A stretch of 64,000 nt of DNA. Origin: Rivihabitans pingtungensis. GTDB lineage: Bacteria; Pseudomonadota; Gammaproteobacteria; Burkholderiales; Aquaspirillaceae. Of the stretch, positions 1-9,402 are shown piece after piece. The stretch lies in NCBI RefSeq assembly GCF_003201855.1, contig NZ_QJKI01000015.1:18642-82641 (forward strand), written 5' to 3'. Below the pieces are notes generated by a model, which saw only the letters and a list, made by a program, of their open reading frames with translations, was not told where the DNA came from and searched no databases. The position numbers and the translations under genes are program-made. Positions within the stretch are counted from its first letter, which is position 1. Every line of letters begins with the position of its first letter.

Positions 1-557
1 AGCGTGCCCAGATAGCTGGTGAGCAGCAGCGGAATAAACACATCGGTGGGGTCGGCGGCGCCCATTTGCGCGCGGTAGGCAAAGATAGTCACCGGAAACA
101 AAGTAATCGACGCGGTGTTGATCACCAAAAACAGAATCTGCGCATCGCTGGCGGTGTCGGCGCTGGGGTTGAGCGTTTGCAGCTCGCGCATGGCCTTCAG
201 CCCCAGCGGGGTGGCGGCGTTGTCCAGCCCAAGCATATTGGCCGCCATGTTCAGGGTGATGTTGCCCAGCGCCGGATGGTCGCGTGGCACACCGGGAAAC
301 AAGCGGGCAAACAAGGGCGCCAGCGCGCGCGCCGCCAGCGCCACCAGGCCGGCGCGCTCGCCGATTTTCATCAAACCCAGCCACAGCGCCATCACGCCGG
401 TCAGGCCGAGTGAAATCTCAAAGCCGCTCTTGGCGGCGTCAAACAGCGCCTTGACCATGGCGGCAAAGATATCGGTGTGCCCCAGCCACACCGCTTGCGC
501 CAGCGCAGCGGCCAGGGCGAGCAGGATAAACGCCGACCAGATGACATTAAGCACCAT
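1..557 (-). CDS. SpmA-type nucleoside-recognition membrane protein, partial
   Basis: The reading frame is open from 557 leftward through the window edge, so only the first ~185 residues are present. The protein begins MVLNVIWSAF and is hydrophobic. It contains the stretch LGNITLNMAANMLGLDNAATP, which resembles the spore-maturation A (SpmA) / nucleoside-recognition gate family. The family is found in many non-sporulating proteobacteria, often as an SpmA-SpmB fusion of ~400 aa; its transport role is not settled. An ATG at 566 lies in the same frame, but the AGGAA Shine-Dalgarno touches it. The ATG at 557 has that motif at proper spacing, so I prefer 557. The gene is divergent from the hydrolase at 707. 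Confidence 0.75.
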   Translation of the reverse strand, partial: MVLNVIWSAFILLALAAALAQAVWLGHTDIFAAMVKALFDAAKSGFEISLGLTGVMALWLGLMKIGERAGLVALAARALAPLFARLFPGVPRDHPALGNITLNMAANMLGLDNAATPLGLKAMRELQTLNPSADTASDAQILFLVINTASITLFPVTIFAYRAQMGAADPTDVFIPLLLTSYLGT

Positions 558-706
558 GTTGATCATTTCCTGTGGATGAGCAGAAAACAGCCCGCCCACC
601 GTAAACTTGCGAATTGTTGACAATATCTGCAAGCATTATGATATCAGCCTGAACCGTAGCCTGAAGCTGGCGCGGCCCCTGCCTGTTTTCCGGACATCCC
701 CTACCC

Positions 707-1702
707 ATGACATCCCTTGCGCACCGCGTGCGCCTGATTCTCACCCTGCTGGTCGCCCTGTCGCTGGGCCTGGCCGCCTGCTCTCCGGTGGCGCTGCACG
801 CCTGGTGGAGCGAATCCAGCGCCCGCGCCCAGGGCTTTGCTCCGGCCCGACTCAGTCTGGCCCATGGCGGCCAGCTGGCTTATCGCGAAGCCGGTCACGG
901 CCCTACGCTACTGCTGATCCACGGCTTTGGCGGCAATGGCCTTTTGCACTGGCGACACACCATGAGCGAACTGGTCGAACAATATCACGTGGTCACTCCT
1001 GACCTGCTTGGCTTTGGCGACTCCCACGCGCCCGGGCCACTGACCCTGGATGCCCAGGTCGATGCGCTGATTGCCCTGATCGAAGCGCGCCGGCTGGGCG
1101 AGGTGCGGGTGGCGGGGATTTCCTACGGCGGCTTTGTCGCGCTGGAGCTGGCCCGGCGTCTGCCATTGAGCGTGCGTCGGGTGGTGTTGATCAACTCGCC
1201 CGGACCGATTTACCAGCCGGCCGACCTGCGCGCACTGGAGCGGCGTGCCCAGGTGCGTTCGGTAGACGAGTTGTTTGTGCCGCGCACCCCGGCCGAGCTG
1301 CGCCGGCTGATCGGCATGACCCGCACCCAGCCGGTGGATGCCAGCGACTGGCTGCTGGACGATATGCTGGCGCGTTACTACCGTGGCCACGAAACAGGTA
1401 TGCTGGAACTGCTGCACGATCTGCAAGCCAGTCAGGCACGCTACAGCCAGCGCCTGCTGGATGTCCGTCCGGCCAGCGTGGTGGTGTGGAGCGAAGGTGA
1501 CGCAGTGTTTCCACCGCCCTTGGGCCGTGTGCTGGCTGAACACCTGCAAGCCCCGATGATTCTGGTGGAAAACGCCGGCCACAGCCTGCTGGCCGATCAG
1601 CCGGCCATGGCCGTACAGGCGCTGCGCCTGGCGCTGTCGATGCCGCTGGACCCATCACGTACCGTGCGACTAGGGCCGACCGATGCGCCGATGGGGCCGT
1701 AG
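707..1702 (+). CDS. Alpha/beta-hydrolase lipoprotein
   Basis: 331 aa. An N-terminal hydrophobic segment ends in a lipobox (LAAC, Cys25), so this is probably a lipid-anchored envelope protein. The alpha/beta-hydrolase core follows: oxyanion-type HGFGG at 72-76, nucleophile Ser139 in GISYGG, an acid candidate Asp265 (EGDAVF) and catalytic His292 (AGHS). The arrangement matches monoacylglycerol-lipase or esterase-like members of the fold; the substrate cannot be read from sequence. The gene is convergent with ubiG, with only 2 bp between stop codons. A TTGACA hexamer at 617-622 lies upstream, but no convincing -10 is correctly spaced from it. Confidence 0.8.
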   Translation: MTSLAHRVRLILTLLVALSLGLAACSPVALHAWWSESSARAQGFAPARLSLAHGGQLAYREAGHGPTLLLIHGFGGNGLLHWRHTMSELVEQYHVVTPDLLGFGDSHAPGPLTLDAQVDALIALIEARRLGEVRVAGISYGGFVALELARRLPLSVRRVVLINSPGPIYQPADLRALERRAQVRSVDELFVPRTPAELRRLIGMTRTQPVDASDWLLDDMLARYYRGHETGMLELLHDLQASQARYSQRLLDVRPASVVVWSEGDAVFPPPLGRVLAEHLQAPMILVENAGHSLLADQPAMAVQALRLALSMPLDPSRTVRLGPTDAPMGP

Positions 1703-1704
1703 GC

Positions 1705-2406
1705 TCAGCCGATGCGTCGGCAGCCCATCAGATAATTCACTGCGCTGTCCTCGCCCAGTCGATACACCTGGGTGAGCGGGTTGTAGCTCATGCCGCAGAT
1801 GTCGCTGACATCCAGCCCGGCATGACGCGCCATGCGCGCCAGTTCGGACGGCTTGAGAAAGCGCGCGTATTCATGCGTGCCGCGCGGCAGCATGTTCAGC
1901 ACGTATTCCGCCCCCAGCACCGCCAGTGCATAGCTTTTCAGATTGCGGTTCAGCGTGGAAAAACACACCGCGCCGCCCGGCTTCACCAGGGTGGCGCAGG
2001 CGCGCACCACGCTTTGCGGGTCGGGCACGTGTTCGAGCATTTCCATGCAGGTCACCACGTCAAACGACCCCGGCGCTTCGGCGGCCAGGTCTTCCACCGC
2101 CACACAGCGGTAGCTGACCGCCACGCCGGATTCCAGCGCGTGCAGCTGCGCCACCTTCAGCGACTTTTTCGCCAGGTCGATGCCCAGCACCTCGGCGCCG
2201 GCGCGCGCCAGCCCTTCGGACAAAATGCCGCCGCCGCAGCCCACGTCCAGCACGCGCTTGCCGGCCAGGCCGCCAGCCTGCTGGCTGATATAGTCCAGCC
2301 GCAGTGGGTTGATGTCATGCAGCGGCTTGAATTCGCTGCTGGTGTCCCACCATTTGTGGGCCACCTGGCTGAATTTTTCCAGTTCAGCCTGATCGACATT
2401 GCTCAT
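1705..2406 (-). CDS. ubiG: Ubiquinone biosynthesis O-methyltransferase UbiG
   Basis: 233 aa, the usual UbiG length. UbiG catalyses both O-methylation steps of ubiquinone synthesis with S-adenosylmethionine, at the cytoplasmic face of the membrane. The start ATG at 2406 is preceded by AAGGA. Visible family marks are the N-terminus with [10 protein letters not shown] and [14 protein letters not shown]-binding motif [10 protein letters not shown] at 52-60, and [14 protein letters not shown] near the C-terminus. Upstream is a double copy of the ~113-bp repeat and then a TRZ/ATZ-type amidohydrolase, a neighbour often seen beside ubiG in betaproteobacteria. Confidence 0.95.
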   Translation of the reverse strand: MSNVDQAELEKFSQVAHKWWDTSSEFKPLHDINPLRLDYISQQAGGLAGKRVLDVGCGGGILSEGLARAGAEVLGIDLAKKSLKVAQLHALESGVAVSYRCVAVEDLAAEAPGSFDVVTCMEMLEHVPDPQSVVRACATLVKPGGAVCFSTLNRNLKSYALAVLGAEYVLNMLPRGTHEYARFLKPSELARMARHAGLDVSDICGMSYNPLTQVYRLGEDSAVNYLMGCRRIG

Positions 2407-2450
2407 CGTCCGTCCTTAAAAACATCGGTCAACAATAGGGCCGTTGGGCA

Positions 2451-2568
2451 TGCGCTCTGCCCATCACAGAACCCAGTGCAGCGTTCCTGGCGAGGCGTGT
2501 GACCGCAGACAGTGCAAGTCGTACGGCAAGGTCGGGTAACAACGCCAGGAGGGTTTTGCTAGCTGCGT
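2451..2568 (+). repeat. 113-bp hairpin repeat, copy 1 (diverged ends)
   Basis: Same core as the other copies: CCTGGC, GTGTGACC, GCAGACAGT, GTACGGCAAGG, GCCAGG and a GGGTTTTG right arm. The outer arms are diverged. It lies in tandem with copy 2 in the ubiG leader region. Confidence 0.7.
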
Positions 2569-2569
2569 T

Positions 2570-2684
2570 AGAGTCGCTCACAAAACCCAGCGAAGCGGTC
2601 CTGGCTAGGCGTGTGACCACAGACAGTACGGGTAAGTACGGCAAGGTCAAACCACAACGCCAGGAGGGTTTTGTGTGCAGCTCT
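2570..2684 (+). repeat. 113-bp hairpin repeat, copy 2
   Basis: Begins AGAGTCGCTCACAAAACCC and ends GGGTTTTGTGTGCAGCTCT, with internal CCTGGC/GCCAGG arms and GTGTGACC opposite GGTCAAAC. It abuts the stop codon of the amidohydrolase gene, so it could act as that gene's 3' hairpin. The space between the amidohydrolase and ubiG (2407-2683) is otherwise filled by copies 1 and 2. Confidence 0.85.
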
Positions 2685-3997
2685 CAGCCGGCGATCTTGA
2701 GGCGCCAGGCCTCAGCCTTGCCCAACAGCTCGCCCTCATTCAGCGTCACCAGCTGGCGCTCGCGCAACAGCGCGCGGCCAGCCGCCCACACATGGCTGAC
2801 CTGCTCGCGGCCGGCAGCGTAGACGATGTGCGAAATCGGGTCGAAGGTTGGCGCGGTTTCCAGCGCGCCCAGGTCCAGGGCGATCACGTCGGCGTCCTTG
2901 CCCAGCGCCACGCTGCCGGTGCGCGCCTCAATGCCCAGCGCGCGCGCGCCGTTCAGCGTGGCCATGCGCAGCGCGGTGGCGGCCGGCACGGCGGTCGGGT
3001 CTTGCGTGCCCACCTTGGCCAGCAGCGCGCTCATGCGCGTGTCGGCCAGCATGTCCAGCTTGTTGTTGGACGCCGCGCCGTCGGTGCCGATGCCGACATT
3101 CACGCCAGCGGCCAGCAACTTTTGCACCGGGGCGATGCCCGAGGCCAGCTTCATGTTCGAGGTCGGGTTGTGCGCCACCGACACGCCGTGATGGGCGGCC
3201 AGGGCGATTTCTTCGTCGTTCAGGTGCACCATATGCGCCGCCACCAGGCGCGGCGACAGCAGGCCCAACGCGGCCAGGCGCGCCAGCGGGCGCACCTGGT
3301 GCTCGGTCAGGCTGCCGTTGATTTCGTCCTGGGTTTCGTGGATATGGCAGTGAATCGGCAAATCCAGCTGCTCGGCCAGGGTGACCACCTTGCGGAAGGT
3401 GGCGTCGCTGACGGTGTACGGCGCGTGCGGGGCCAAGGTGAAAGTCACCATCGATTCGCCGACAAATTCGTCGCGCTCTTTCAGGCCCTTGTTGATGTAA
3501 TCATCGGCGTTCAGGCCGTAATTGGTGGGGAATTCCAGAATCGAACAGCCGACAAAGGTGCGCATGCCGGCGGCCAGACCGGCGCGGGCCACTGCCGAAT
3601 TGTAAAAATACATATCGTTGACCGTGGTGGTGCCGCTGCGAATCATCTCGGCCATGCCGATCAGCGTGCCATCGTAGACAAACTCATCCGACACATGTTT
3701 GCCTTCGGCCGGCCAGATGTGGTTTTGCAGCCAGTCCATCAGCGCCAGGTCGTCGGCGTAGCCGCGCAGCAGGGTCATGGCGGCGTGGCAGTGCAGATTG
3801 ACCAGGCCGGGCATCAGCACATGGCGCGGCAGGTGTACGGTTTCTTTGGCCGACACGGCGGCCACGCCTTCCGGCGGCACAATGGCGACAATCTTGCCAT
3901 CGCGGATGGCCAGCGCGTGGTCGGCGAGCACTTCGCCATCGGTTTCAACGGTCACGATCCAGCGGGCGTGAATCAGCAGGTCTGCGGTCAGGGACAT
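2684..3997 (-). CDS. mtaD: TRZ/ATZ-family amidohydrolase, MTA/SAH deaminase-like
   Basis: 437 aa. Predicted to deaminate 5'-methylthioadenosine, S-adenosylhomocysteine or a related purine, in methionine salvage. Metal-site signatures of the amidohydrolase superfamily are visible: HCH at 69-71, the HCHIHE cluster at 216-221, HMVHLNDEE near 255-263, and Asp306 in GTDGAASNN. I start at 3997 (MSLTADLLIHARW) because GAAGG sits 7 nt upstream; an in-frame ATG at 4096 would add 33 residues unlike the family. The same fold includes guanine and N-ethylammeline hydrolases, so the exact substrate is inferred. The symbol is tentative. Confidence 0.8.
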   Translation of the reverse strand: MSLTADLLIHARWIVTVETDGEVLADHALAIRDGKIVAIVPPEGVAAVSAKETVHLPRHVLMPGLVNLHCHAAMTLLRGYADDLALMDWLQNHIWPAEGKHVSDEFVYDGTLIGMAEMIRSGTTTVNDMYFYNSAVARAGLAAGMRTFVGCSILEFPTNYGLNADDYINKGLKERDEFVGESMVTFTLAPHAPYTVSDATFRKVVTLAEQLDLPIHCHIHETQDEINGSLTEHQVRPLARLAALGLLSPRLVAAHMVHLNDEEIALAAHHGVSVAHNPTSNMKLASGIAPVQKLLAAGVNVGIGTDGAASNNKLDMLADTRMSALLAKVGTQDPTAVPAATALRMATLNGARALGIEARTGSVALGKDADVIALDLGALETAPTFDPISHIVYAAGREQVSHVWAAGRALLRERQLVTLNEGELLGKAEAWRLKIAG

Positions 3998-4179
3998 GGC
4001 GGCCTTCGTCAATAAATAGGGCATGCAAGCGCCGCGCGGCGCGCGGCAAAGGCAGGATTTTACCGCAATCGGCCCGGGGCGGCAGCGCAGCGGCATGATG
4101 CGGTTTCATGAAAGCATGAGTGGGATAAAAAAAAGCGCGCCGGGGGAGGCGCGCCAAACAGGGTGCAACAGGAGCCGGC

Positions 4180-5514
4180 TCAGCGACTGGCGACAAAGCG
4201 CAGCAGGGCGGCGCGGTCGGCGGCGCTGAAGCCTTCAAAGCGCAGACGGGCGCGGCGCGCTTCGCCGTCGTGCCACAGCACGGCTTCTTCCAGCGTGCGG
4301 GCGCGGCCGTCGTGCAGATAGCCTTCGCCCTCGCTGATGATGCGGGTGAGGCCCACGCCCCACAGCGGCGCAGTGCGCCATTCGCGGCCGCTGGCGGCAA
4401 AATCCGGGCGGCCATCAGCCAGGCCGGGGCCGATATCGTGCAACAGCAGGTCGGTGTAGGCGGCCAGCTCGCGCCCGGCCAGGCGCGGTGTGGCGGCCTG
4501 GGCGGCGGTGCGCAGGCTGGGCAGATGGCACACCGCACAGCCAGCGCGGGCAAACAGCACCTGACCGCGCCGTAGCTCGGCCGCCGGCAGCGGACGCGGC
4601 GCTGGCGGTTCCAGCTGGGCCAGATAAAAAGTCACTGCGTCCAGCTGGCTGTCGTCCAGCTCGGGCGCGCCGCCGCTGGGCGCCTGCTGGCAGGCGGTTT
4701 GCACCGAGGTGCAGTTTTCTTGTGGGTGCAGCGCTGAGGTGATGCCCAGATCCCCCAAAAATGCGCCGGCGATTTGTTCGCGCAGACTGGCCATATTGGC
4801 CTTGTGGCCAAAACGTCCGACGGTGTGCTGCGACTGGCTGACGCTCCAGACTTGATTCACCCGGCCGCGCACGCCATCCGGCTTGGCCTGGGCCGCGCGC
4901 GCCAGCAGGGTGTCGGCCGGCACCGCGTCGAGCAGGCCCATGCCGACCAACTGCTGACCCACGCGCGGCGAAGTCAGCACCTGGCCCAGCGGGCCGTAGG
5001 CCAGCTCGGCAAAGCGCAGTTGTGGCGCGCGCAGCGTGCGGCGCTCGCCGCTGACCAGCCGATGCTCGACCGGCCGCCAGCGCAGGCTGACCCGCCCTTC
5101 GCCGGGCACGCCGGGGATGCCTTCTTCGTTAAATTGATCGCCATACGCTGGATGCGGGCGCGGCCCGCCATGCGGCCCCTGGCCCGGAACTGACAGCCGC
5201 ACCAGCATGGCCAGCATGCGCTCACCCAGCCGCTGCGGCGGCAGGCCACGGCCATTGCGGGCATGGCAGGACACACAAGCCAGCCGGTTGTACAGCGGCC
5301 CCAGGCCATCCACCTCACTGTCGCGCGCCGGCGCCGCCACCCAGCTTTGGTTGAACAGACTGCGTCCACGGGTGAATTGCCCGCGCTCGTCCTCGCTCAG
5401 CCCCGGCATCGGCCGGGAAAACGCCTCACGCTCACCCGTTGCGCCATCCACGGCATGTGCCGCCATGCCGCCCAGGCTCAGCGCCAGGGCTAAAACCCAT
5501 TGGCCGTGGCTCAT
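4180..5514 (-). CDS. Di-haem oxidoreductase of the DUF1111 family
   Basis: 444 aa with a signal peptide (cleavage near residue 22), so periplasmic. It carries two c-type haem motifs, CVSCH at 80-84 and CAVCH at 326-330, in the layout of DUF1111 'thiol oxidoreductase-like' proteins, distant relatives of di-haem peroxidases. The start ATG overlaps the stop of the upstream binding-protein gene (ATGA at 5511-5514), so the two are translationally coupled. DUF1111 proteins are often found in iron-uptake loci, but their redox substrate is not established. The long same-frame extension upstream of 5514 is only a shadow of the binding-protein gene. Confidence 0.85.
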   Translation of the reverse strand: MSHGQWVLALALSLGGMAAHAVDGATGEREAFSRPMPGLSEDERGQFTRGRSLFNQSWVAAPARDSEVDGLGPLYNRLACVSCHARNGRGLPPQRLGERMLAMLVRLSVPGQGPHGGPRPHPAYGDQFNEEGIPGVPGEGRVSLRWRPVEHRLVSGERRTLRAPQLRFAELAYGPLGQVLTSPRVGQQLVGMGLLDAVPADTLLARAAQAKPDGVRGRVNQVWSVSQSQHTVGRFGHKANMASLREQIAGAFLGDLGITSALHPQENCTSVQTACQQAPSGGAPELDDSQLDAVTFYLAQLEPPAPRPLPAAELRRGQVLFARAGCAVCHLPSLRTAAQAATPRLAGRELAAYTDLLLHDIGPGLADGRPDFAASGREWRTAPLWGVGLTRIISEGEGYLHDGRARTLEEAVLWHDGEARRARLRFEGFSAADRAALLRFVASR

Positions 5515-6815
5515 GCGCTGACCCCCAACAGGCGCGCCGCCTGATCCAGCCGGGCGTCTACTTGTTTGGCCCAGCGTGCCTCGTGGGCGCGGGCTTGCTG
5601 CTCGCTGTCGGCATTGTCGCGGCGGTTGGCGAACAGCTGTTGCAGCGCCGGCTGGCTGGCTTCTGCCTCGGTCAATGGCGCACTGACCAGCAGCGGCCAC
5701 ACCTTGCCCCACTGTGCCGGATCGCCTGCACGCAAGGCGCGCCATAGCGCCACCAAGCGGGCGTGTGGGCGCACGCAGGCCTGGCCAAACGCTGCCGCCA
5801 CCAGCGCGGCGCGCGCCTGACCGACGCCATTGTCGTAGCGATAGCCGCCGCTGTCGGCCACGGCAAACGGGTTGGCGTGGCCGGCGGGCAGCCGCGCATA
5901 GCTGGCCGGGCGCACCGGCAGCTTGCGGATGTCCGGGTGAGTCAGCAGCGCCTGGCCGTCGGCCGACAGCACAAAGCGGACAAAATCGCGCGCGCCGGCC
6001 GGGTTGGGGCTGCTGGCGGTGATGGCGATATGGCCGGGGTTGATGCCGCCCTGGCGTGGGTAAACAAAACGCAAGGGCGCGCCATTGGCGATGGCGGCGA
6101 CAACAAAAAAGTCGATGGACAGGCCAATCGCCTTGCGTCCGCTGGCGATTTCTTCCGAGACAAAACCGCCGCCGCGACCGATGAAATCGCCATTGGCGGC
6201 GATGGCGCTCCACAAGGCCCAGCCGGTGTCCCAGCCGTAAGATTGCAATGGGATGTCCACCAGCACCGGGGCAAAGCCGACTTCCATCGGGTTGGGCAGC
6301 AAGAGCTGGCCGGCGTAGGCCGGCGCTGCCAGCTCTGGCCAGTCGCTGGGCGCAGCCAGATTCAGCGCGGCCAGCCGGGTCGGGTTGAGCACAAAGCCGT
6401 AACCGGCGGTTTCGCTGGCGGTGTAATAACCATCGGCGTCGCGCAGCGGGCTGCCGCCCAGCCGCGCCGGCAGGCCGGTGAAATCCACGTTCAGGGCTTG
6501 CAGTGCACCGGCAGCCTTCAGTCGGGCGTAGGTGTTGGGCGAGGCGCTCCAGTACACGTCCACGCCATGCTGGCCGGGCTCCAGCAGATAGGGGCCGGCG
6601 TCGTGCGGCATGCGCCAGACCATACGCAGCCGGTAGTGCGGAAACGCCCGCTCGAAAGCCGCTTCCACACGCGACACCACGGCATCCGGGTAGGCGGTCA
6701 GCACGGTGATGTCGCGGCGCGGCGCGGCATGCAGCCACGGCGCCCAGGCGGCCAGCGCCAGCGCAGCGCCGCCACGCAATAGGGCCCGACGGGCAGGGGA
6801 AGGTGGAATGGACAT
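5511..6815 (-). CDS. Periplasmic extracellular solute-binding protein (iron/polyamine type)
   Basis: 434 aa. The N-terminus has a twin arginine at 9-10 followed by a hydrophobic stretch (ARRALLRGGAALALAAW), so Tat or Sec export is likely. The mature part begins RRDITVLTAYPDAVVSRVEAAFE, a typical opening of family-1-like ABC binding proteins for Fe(III) or polyamines. No permease or ATPase gene is adjacent, which is unusual for a binding protein. It lies between a TonB receptor gene and a DUF1111 oxidoreductase gene on the same strand, suggesting one uptake operon. GGAG precedes the ATG at 6815 by 7-8 nt. The ligand is inferred from context only. Confidence 0.75.
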   Translation of the reverse strand: MSIPPSPARRALLRGGAALALAAWAPWLHAAPRRDITVLTAYPDAVVSRVEAAFERAFPHYRLRMVWRMPHDAGPYLLEPGQHGVDVYWSASPNTYARLKAAGALQALNVDFTGLPARLGGSPLRDADGYYTASETAGYGFVLNPTRLAALNLAAPSDWPELAAPAYAGQLLLPNPMEVGFAPVLVDIPLQSYGWDTGWALWSAIAANGDFIGRGGGFVSEEIASGRKAIGLSIDFFVVAAIANGAPLRFVYPRQGGINPGHIAITASSPNPAGARDFVRFVLSADGQALLTHPDIRKLPVRPASYARLPAGHANPFAVADSGGYRYDNGVGQARAALVAAAFGQACVRPHARLVALWRALRAGDPAQWGKVWPLLVSAPLTEAEASQPALQQLFANRRDNADSEQQARAHEARWAKQVDARLDQAARLLGVSA

Positions 6816-6859
6816 GGCATTCTCCAGACAGATTCAGTTCAGGCTGCGTGGCGCCGGGC

Positions 6860-6944
6860 GTCGCTCACCCAACCCGGCGTAGCGATCCTGGCCAGACGAC
6901 AGGGCCAGGCAAGCACGCCGGGCAGCTTGTGTCAGTAGCGCTTA
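6860..6944 (+). repeat. Decayed fragment of the hairpin repeat
   Basis: GTCGCTCACCCAACCCGGCG followed by AGCGATCCTGGCCAGACG matches the left half of the repeat. The right half is scrambled and ends in GTAGCGCTTA. It lies between the TonB receptor gene and the binding-protein gene. Confidence 0.4.
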
Positions 6945-9002
6945 AAACTGATACACCCCGTTGACAAACCACACCCGCCCCGGCATCGGATAACCGTCGC
7001 TCAACCGATAATTGGCGTCGAACAGATTGTTCACCCCGGCCTCCAGCCGCACATTGCGCATGGCTTGATAGCCCAGCTTGACGTTGGCCAGGGCAAAGCC
7101 CGGCAAGGTGGTGTAGCTGGCCGTATTGCCGCTGCCGTAGGCCACCACCCGACCGCGTTCGGCATCCACCGACAGCTGGGCATCCCAGCGCTCGCTGGGT
7201 TTCCAGTTCAGGTAGGCAAACAGCTTGTGGCGCGGAGTGTCGGTCAGTGGGGTATCGCCGCTGCGGTTGTCGCGGTCCAGCCAGGTGTAATGGCCGCCCA
7301 GCTTCCAGGCGCTGCCCAGGGTTTGCTCCAGCTGCAATTCGACGCCGCGATGGCGCGCCTTGGCGATGTTTTGCAATTGTGTGCAGCTGGTGGCGGCGCC
7401 CATGCCGGGCTGGTTGCAGCGGCTGACCGGGGTGATGTTGACGCGCTGCATCAAGTCGCGGATGCCGCTGTGAAACAGCGCCGCCTGACCCTGCGCGCCA
7501 CCCCAGGGCGAGCCCTTGATGCCCAGCTCCAGGTTCAGCGCAGTTTCTGGCGTCAGGCCGGCATTGGGCAGGCCGCTGCCCAAGGAGGCGGAGTAACGGT
7601 CTTTGATGGTGGGAAAGCGGGTCTTGCGCGCGGCGCTGGCATAGGCCACCGCGCCGCCGTGCAGGGTGTGGCTGAGCTCGGCCAGCCAGTTGTTGGCGGA
7701 TGTGCTGCCGGTGGGCCAGTAATACACCTCTTTGGCGCTGCGGCTGTCGTGGCTGGCGCCCAGGCGCAACTGCCAGGCCGGCGCCAGCTGCCAGCGGTCT
7801 TCCAGCGCCAGCGAGCGGGTCAGGTCTTCATAGCGCTTGGTCAGCGTCAGGCCGTTGTCGGCGTGTTTGTCGATCTTGTGGTGATAGGCCAGGCTCAGCA
7901 CATGTTGGTTGATGGCAAAGCTGGTCAGCTCGACAGAAAATCCGCTGGTGCTGTCGTTGTACCAGCTGGGAAAGTTGCTGGTGTTGCTCAGTTGCGTGCT
8001 GTAGCTGCCGGTGCTGTAGGCCAGAATCTTGTTGCGGTAGCTGTCGTGGTAAACGCGGGTTTTCAGCTGATGGGCGTCGCCCAGCGCGGTGTTGCTGATG
8101 AAGTAAGCGCTTTCCAGATCCCAGTACGGCCATTGCCAGAAGCGGCTGTTGGCGCCGCCGCCAATGCTCAGGTACTGGCCGGGCGCGTCGCCTGCGTAAG
8201 GTGGGTTGCCTTTGCGGCCGTCCTGGCGCACATAGCCCAGCGCGTATTCATCGCTGGCATTGGGGGTAAAACCGAGCTTGAGCGAAATGCGGCTGTCGGT
8301 CTGGTAGGCGTTGTTGCGGTTGCCGCCGTCTTCCAGCGCGGTGCGGCTGGGGTTGCTGGCGCTGGTGGGCAAGGCGCGCACATCGTAGCTGCCAGACAGC
8401 GGAAAGCTATGGCTGTCGCTATAGCTGGCGCCCAGTTGCACATACCAGCTGTCCTGCCGACTGCCCAGGTTCAGCGCGTATTGCTGACGGTTGCCCGCCG
8501 CCAAGCCGGCGCGGATATCGCCTTCCAGTTTTTCTGTGGGTTTGCGCGTCACCAGATTGATGGCCCCGCCCAACGCGTTGGGGCCATACAGCAGCGAGGC
8601 GGCGCCCTTGTCGATGCGCACTTCCGCCAGGTCGGCAGTGGTAAAGCGGGAAAAATCCACATAGCCGTCGTAGGGCACATAAGCCGGAATGCCATCGATG
8701 AACAGCGGAACCTGGCGGATATCAAAGCCGCGCAGGTAGACGGTGTCTTCGTTGCGGCTGTTGCGCGACACACTCAGGCCGGGCGTCAGCCCAACTGCCT
8801 CCCCCAGGGTGTCGCGGTTGAACTGGCGCAACAGGCTTTGGCTGATCACGGTTTGCTTGCTGGCCGGCGGCGTGGCACGCGGGCCAATCACCTCCACCAC
8901 GCCCAGCTCAAAAGCGCCGCCATCGGCGGCCAGGGCTGGCAGACTCAAACTGGCGGCAGCGCAGCCATATAAACAGGCGCGCAGGGAAGGGGGCGTCATC
9001 AT
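6942..9002 (-). CDS. TonB-dependent outer-membrane receptor
   Basis: 686 aa. Signal peptide, then a TonB-box-like segment (ELGVVEVIG), a plug domain with the typical LRGFDIRQVPLFIDGIP and DKGAASLLYGPNALGGAIN stretches, and a 22-strand barrel ending in the aromatic terminus VNGVYQF. It should import a metal chelate or another large ligand with TonB-ExbBD energy. I start at 9002 (MMTPPSL), with CGGAG 7 nt upstream; an in-frame start at 9098 would add 32 non-signal residues. It heads the operon with the binding protein and the di-haem protein, 126 bp apart. The substrate is unknown; ferric siderophore is the likeliest. Confidence 0.85.
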   Translation of the reverse strand: MMTPPSLRACLYGCAAASLSLPALAADGGAFELGVVEVIGPRATPPASKQTVISQSLLRQFNRDTLGEAVGLTPGLSVSRNSRNEDTVYLRGFDIRQVPLFIDGIPAYVPYDGYVDFSRFTTADLAEVRIDKGAASLLYGPNALGGAINLVTRKPTEKLEGDIRAGLAAGNRQQYALNLGSRQDSWYVQLGASYSDSHSFPLSGSYDVRALPTSASNPSRTALEDGGNRNNAYQTDSRISLKLGFTPNASDEYALGYVRQDGRKGNPPYAGDAPGQYLSIGGGANSRFWQWPYWDLESAYFISNTALGDAHQLKTRVYHDSYRNKILAYSTGSYSTQLSNTSNFPSWYNDSTSGFSVELTSFAINQHVLSLAYHHKIDKHADNGLTLTKRYEDLTRSLALEDRWQLAPAWQLRLGASHDSRSAKEVYYWPTGSTSANNWLAELSHTLHGGAVAYASAARKTRFPTIKDRYSASLGSGLPNAGLTPETALNLELGIKGSPWGGAQGQAALFHSGIRDLMQRVNITPVSRCNQPGMGAATSCTQLQNIAKARHRGVELQLEQTLGSAWKLGGHYTWLDRDNRSGDTPLTDTPRHKLFAYLNWKPSERWDAQLSVDAERGRVVAYGSGNTASYTTLPGFALANVKLGYQAMRNVRLEAGVNNLFDANYRLSDGYPMPGRVWFVNGVYQF

Positions 9003-9189
9003 GCGGGTTCTCCGGGTATGGTTGTATCTTTTTGTATATATCGATGGCCGTGTCGAATCGCCCGGCTTGATCTGGTTCTGCAAGTCATGTGCCAGCACAT
9101 TGACTCAGTATTTTCCCGATTTTGTCATGTCGTTGTATAAATCACTACATAATGCTGTGCGCTTTGCGACAGAACGGCCCTGCCTGCCA

Positions 9190-9262
9190 TGAGCGCCGCG
9201 TCCAAAACTCAGTGCCGTGCCCAAAACTCAGCGCCGCGATCCTGGCCAGATGCACGCGGGCC
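9190..9262 (+). repeat. Half-copy of the hairpin repeat
   Basis: Contains CCAAAACTCAG twice in near-tandem, followed by CGCGATCCTGGCCAGATGCACGC, matching the left arm only. The right arm is missing. Confidence 0.45.
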
Positions 9263-9402
9263 GTGCGAGAAGTGCGGCAGGCTTGGGCAAGCACGTCAGG
9301 GGGCATCACTACGAGGGAGTGCGCTCGGGCTGCCGGTGGACAGCGGTGGATATGCGCAGTTTTGTATTTTTGCGACCTGTTGTTTCACAAAAACACCAAT
9401 CA

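Noticed and set aside
617..645. Promoter for the hydrolase lipoprotein at 707
   Set aside because: TTGACA is perfect, but the best -10 (TATGAT) is only 14 bp away and the 17-bp position is a poor match.
4180..6738. An 852-codon open frame on the minus strand covering the DUF1111 gene and beyond
   Set aside because: Only the part from 5514 on is protein-like. The upstream half is Arg/Ala-rich and lies out of frame over the binding-protein gene.
9020..9045. A Fur box upstream of the TonB receptor
   Set aside because: The patch is AT-rich, but I cannot align it convincingly to the 19-bp Fur consensus.
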